From Imperialibacter sp964351395 (GTDB lineage Bacteria > Bacteroidota > Bacteroidia > Cytophagales > Cyclobacteriaceae), in assembly GCA_964351395.1 (NCBI GenBank), contig CAYGOF010000015.1:54506-118505 (forward strand): a DNA stretch of 64,000 bases, given 5' to 3'. Of this stretch, positions 61,654 to 64,000 are shown in pieces; the first letter of the stretch is position 1; the number at the start of each line of letters is the position of its first letter. The notes beneath the pieces are model-generated. The model did no database searches. It was not told where the DNA came from and saw only the letters and a list, made by a program, of their open reading frames with translations. Position numbers and translations under genes: made by a program.

Positions 61654-61998
61654 ATGAAACTCATCATAGCCATCATTAGAGAAAATCAGCTCGACCAGGT
61701 ACGTGAATCGTTGATTCAGGCTGGCATTTCCAGGATCACGGTTAGCAATGTTTCCGGACATGGAAGAAGGGTAACTGAGGAAGTGTACCGAGGTCAAAAA
61801 GTGGTTCCTAACCTTATTTCAAATGTTCGGTTGGAGATCGCCGTTAACGATAGTTTTGTAGAAACCACCTGCGATGCCATCATGAATGCCACACAAGCGC
61901 ATGATGGTGACTTAGTTGGAAGCGGTAAAATATTCATTACGCCTCTCGAAGACGTCATTAGAATAAGGACAGGTGAGAGAGGATCTGACGCTATTTAA
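61654..61998 (+). CDS. PII-family nitrogen regulator with altered uridylylation and 2-oxoglutarate sites
   Basis: A 114-aa PII protein co-transcribed with amt, 6 bp after it. The core is normal: strands at both ends, the GSGKIFI segment and the C-terminal IRIRTGERGSDAI that binds ATP. But the T-loop differs from E. coli GlnB: Tyr51 (uridylylation site) is Val (SGHGRRVTEEVYRGQKVVP), Gln39 (Mg2+/2-oxoglutarate ligand) is Arg, and Lys58 (2-oxoglutarate contact) is Asn (alignment by eye). So regulation by uridylylation is not possible and 2-oxoglutarate sensing is doubtful; it may block Amt in response to ADP/ATP only or to another ligand. Confidence 0.92.
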   Translation: MKLIIAIIRENQLDQVRESLIQAGISRITVSNVSGHGRRVTEEVYRGQKVVPNLISNVRLEIAVNDSFVETTCDAIMNATQAHDGDLVGSGKIFITPLEDVIRIRTGERGSDAI

Positions 61999-62038
61999 AC
62001 AACCCCCAGAAATGACTTTTGGAAATAGATGAAGGAAG

Positions 62039-62069
62039 AAGGCTGGTCAATTGTACCAGCCTTTTCTTT
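62039..62069. terminator. Bidirectional intrinsic terminator between PII and gnd
   Basis: Stem AAGGCTGGT / ACCAGCCTT around a CAATTGT loop, followed on the right by TTTTCTTT (62062-62069). It lies 41 bp after the PII stop and directly before the convergent gnd stop codon (62071-62073), where the left side is A/G-rich. Confidence 0.8.
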
Positions 62070-62070
62070 G

Positions 62071-63474
62071 TCACCATTCTGTATGGAAAATGCCTTCACG
62101 GTCGAGCCTTTCGTAGGTATGAGAACCAAAATGGTCACGTTGAGCCTGAATAAGGTTAAGAGGAAGTCTTCCAGTTGTAAACGCATCAAAATAACTTAGT
62201 CCTGCCACCATTCCTGATACAGGTATGCCCTGGCCAAGGGCATAGGCTGCCACCTTTCTGGCTGAAACTTCGCAGCTTTTAGCCTTGTCTGCAATATCAC
62301 TATCGAGAAGAAGGCTGCTCAAGGTTTTATCTTTGGCGTAGGCCTTTCGCATATCCTCCAGCAGGCCGGAGCGAATAATACAGCCACCTCTCCAGATCTT
62401 GGCAATGGTTTCCATGTCGCACCCATATTTATACTCCTTAGAAGCAGCCCAAAGTTGGGTCATTCCCTGCGCATAAGTCACGATGTAGGCGAAAAACAAG
62501 GCATCCTCCACGTCTTTTACCGTCAGACTGCTATCAGCTTTGATCTTCTTTTTACCGTATAGCCCTTCTGCCTTTTCTCTATCTGCTTTCATGGCTGATA
62601 TCTCGCGCATGCTTACGGCCACATCTATCGTTGGCACCGGAATGCCAAGGTCCATCGCATTCTGAGACGTCCATTTTCCAGTTCCCTTCTGCTTGGCTTT
62701 GTCAAGGATCATGTCGACAAGATCACCATTTGTCAACTCATCCTTTTTGGCGAATATCTCAGCAGTAATCTCTACAAGAAATGATTGAAGTTTGGTTTTG
62801 TTCCATTGGTCAAAAGTCTGGTGAAGCTGGCTATTGGAAAGCCCCAGCCCTCTTTTCATCACATCATAAGCCTCAGAAATCAGCTGCATCAAACCATACT
62901 CAATACCGTTGTGCACCATTTTCACATAGTTACCAGCCGATCGGGCACCCATATAATCTACACAGGGTTCACCATTGACTTTAGCGGAGACGGCTTCAAA
63001 AATCGGCCTCACGATCTCATAGGCCTCTTTGTCACCACCAGGCATGATACTTGGCCCGAAACGGGCTCCCTTCGCACCGCCAGACACACCAGTGCCAAAG
63101 AAATAAATGCCTTTAGTTTCAAGAAACTCAGCTCGTCGATCGGTATCGGTAAAAAATGAATTCCCACCATCTATCAAGAGGTCTCCTTCTTCAAGCATGG
63201 GAAGCAAATCATGGATAACGGCGTCGACAGGTCCCCCAGCCGGAACCAACAGCATAATTTTCCTGGGCCTGGAAAGACTGGCAATAAACGTTTTCTTGTC
63301 AGTGGTGCCGTCAACAACCTTTCCTGTTCCTTCCTCACGAAGCGACTTCACTTTCTCAGGATCAGTATCCAAACCAAAGGCAGAGAAGTTGTTGTCGGCT
63401 ACATTCAGTATAAAATTTCTTCCCATTACGCCGAGGCCTACCAGACCAAAGTCATATGTCTTTTCCATTATCAT
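62071..63474 (-). CDS. gnd: 6-phosphogluconate dehydrogenase (decarboxylating)
   Basis: A 467-aa protein of normal length, with the NADP-binding GLVGLGVMGRNF near the start, the substrate/catalytic GNYVKMVHNGIEYGLMQ with Lys, GTGKWTSQNAMDLGIPVPTI, and the C-terminal RDHFGSHTYERLDREGIFHTEW. It oxidises and decarboxylates 6-phosphogluconate to ribulose-5-phosphate and NADPH. An internal ATG two codons later (63468) could be the real start. The next gene, zwf, is divergent, so the oxidative pentose phosphate pathway genes share a promoter region at 63475-63632; gluconokinase supplies the same substrate. Confidence 0.95.
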   Translation of the reverse strand: MIMEKTYDFGLVGLGVMGRNFILNVADNNFSAFGLDTDPEKVKSLREEGTGKVVDGTTDKKTFIASLSRPRKIMLLVPAGGPVDAVIHDLLPMLEEGDLLIDGGNSFFTDTDRRAEFLETKGIYFFGTGVSGGAKGARFGPSIMPGGDKEAYEIVRPIFEAVSAKVNGEPCVDYMGARSAGNYVKMVHNGIEYGLMQLISEAYDVMKRGLGLSNSQLHQTFDQWNKTKLQSFLVEITAEIFAKKDELTNGDLVDMILDKAKQKGTGKWTSQNAMDLGIPVPTIDVAVSMREISAMKADREKAEGLYGKKKIKADSSLTVKDVEDALFFAYIVTYAQGMTQLWAASKEYKYGCDMETIAKIWRGGCIIRSGLLEDMRKAYAKDKTLSSLLLDSDIADKAKSCEVSARKVAAYALGQGIPVSGMVAGLSYFDAFTTGRLPLNLIQAQRDHFGSHTYERLDREGIFHTEW

Positions 63475-63632
63475 TCAGTTTACTAATCCTTAAGGCACGG
63501 AACCAATGGCACCTTTCTACCTATTTCTATTCAAATTCCCTGATTTTCAGCGAATATCAAGAGATTCATGTCAAAAATACTGATCTTCGTCAATAAATTT
63601 GACATAACGAACGCTTTCGCAAGACTAGCTGA

Positions 63633-64000
63633 ATGAAAAATATTGACAATCAAATACTTACCATATTCGGAGCATCAGGCGATCTCACTGAGCGAAAACT
63701 AATCCCAGCCGTATTCAATTTATTTAAAAGGGGCTTTCTGCCTGAAAATTATGGTATTCTGGGTGTTAGCAGAACCGAATTTACCGACGAAGAATATAGA
63801 AATAAGGTTGTATTCAATAATCCGCATTTAAAGACCGAGAAAGGGGCTGAAGAACAGCTGGAGAAATTCTCAAAACTTGTTTATTACCAGGCGATTGACA
63901 CATTCAATGCCGACGACTACCATCTTCTAGCCAAAAGGCTCAGAGATCTTTGTAAAGATTGCCATACTGAGCAAAATTATATTTTTTACATGTCGACGCC
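63633..64000 (+). CDS. zwf: Glucose-6-phosphate dehydrogenase (N-terminal part, cut by window edge)
   Basis: An open frame from the ATG at 63633 to the window edge encodes 122 residues. The start MKNIDNQILTIFGASGDLTER is the NADP-binding loop (GASGDLTERKL) of glucose-6-phosphate dehydrogenase, followed by LFKRGFLPENYGILGVSRTE, typical of this enzyme. It makes 6-phosphogluconolactone and NADPH, feeding Gnd, whose gene is divergent. The C-terminal domain lies outside the window. Confidence 0.93.
   Translation, partial: MKNIDNQILTIFGASGDLTERKLIPAVFNLFKRGFLPENYGILGVSRTEFTDEEYRNKVVFNNPHLKTEKGAEEQLEKFSKLVYYQAIDTFNADDYHLLAKRLRDLCKDCHTEQNYIFYMST

Noticed and set aside
1..64000. CRISPR arrays, insertion sequences, prophage or integrative elements
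   Set aside because: No repeated spacer pattern, transposase, integrase, terminal repeat or phage gene was found; coding content is typical chromosomal material.

Overview
The window reads as a chromosomal segment of a Bacteroidota bacterium, most likely of the order Cytophagales. Signs are a short primary sigma factor without region 1.1, TAnnTTTG-type promoter elements, few Shine-Dalgarno sequences, the xseA-xseB-ligA-DUF6913-dapA block, an Hc1 histone-like gene, a NagB/PIG-L fusion, PadR paired with a prefix-domain FtsX permease, and many large secreted or lipoprotein enzymes. The species cannot be named from sequence alone. I found no rRNA, tRNA, CRISPR array, transposase, phage gene or integrase; it looks like stable core plus lineage-specific genome.

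Layout. 1-0.6 kb: start of a NrtR-like degenerate Nudix regulator, with two copies of a 21-bp palindrome upstream. 0.6-4.9 kb: a ThuA/dehydrogenase/PKD/cytochrome c fusion and a second ThuA protein. 4.9-10.9 kb: a flavin monooxygenase, a histidine kinase, an unrecognised acidic-tailed protein, a DUF3500 protein and a HipA-like kinase/DUF3037 pair. 10.9-14.8 kb: primary sigma factor, acetyltransferase, DoxX protein and serine hydrolase lipoprotein. 14.9-19.9 kb: exonuclease VII, DNA ligase and dihydrodipicolinate synthase operon. 19.9-28.1 kb: an apparently frameshifted Hc1 gene, an acyl-transferring PLP enzyme, biotin carboxylase, DUF1015, Maf, gluconokinase, a 2H phosphoesterase-like protein and a nitrilase. 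28.1-35.2 kb: NagB/PIG-L, inward-rectifier K+ channel, FtsX-type permease with its PadR regulator, and polyphosphate glucokinase.

35.4-53.5 kb is dominated by exported proteins: NlpC/P60 peptidase, NhaC antiporter, S10 carboxypeptidase, two large BNR/sortilin-like propeller proteins flanking an orphan propeller/Y_Y_Y membrane sensor, a CPBP protease, an LpxR-like lipid A deacylase, a polysaccharide deacetylase and a Bax-like glucosaminidase. 53.6-60.2 kb: a MazG-like pyrophosphohydrolase, a pseudouridine synthase, a transglutaminase-like/DUF350 pair, an NTF2-like protein, a penicillin acylase-family enzyme and an esterase lipoprotein. 60.3-64 kb: amt-PII operon, then divergent gnd and zwf.

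Functional threads. Sugar phosphate metabolism is spread over the window (polyphosphate glucokinase, gluconokinase, NagB/PIG-L, Gnd, Zwf). Envelope and secreted hydrolysis is the other main theme. The observations I rate highest are a PII protein lacking the residues normally used for uridylylation and 2-oxoglutarate binding, the transglutaminase-like/DUF350 pair, the HipA-like/DUF3037 pair, the orphan propeller sensor with a highly charged insertion, three candidate operator sites (Nudix regulator, nagB, padR) and the broken Hc1 gene. No clearly new multi-gene defence or biosynthetic system is visible.
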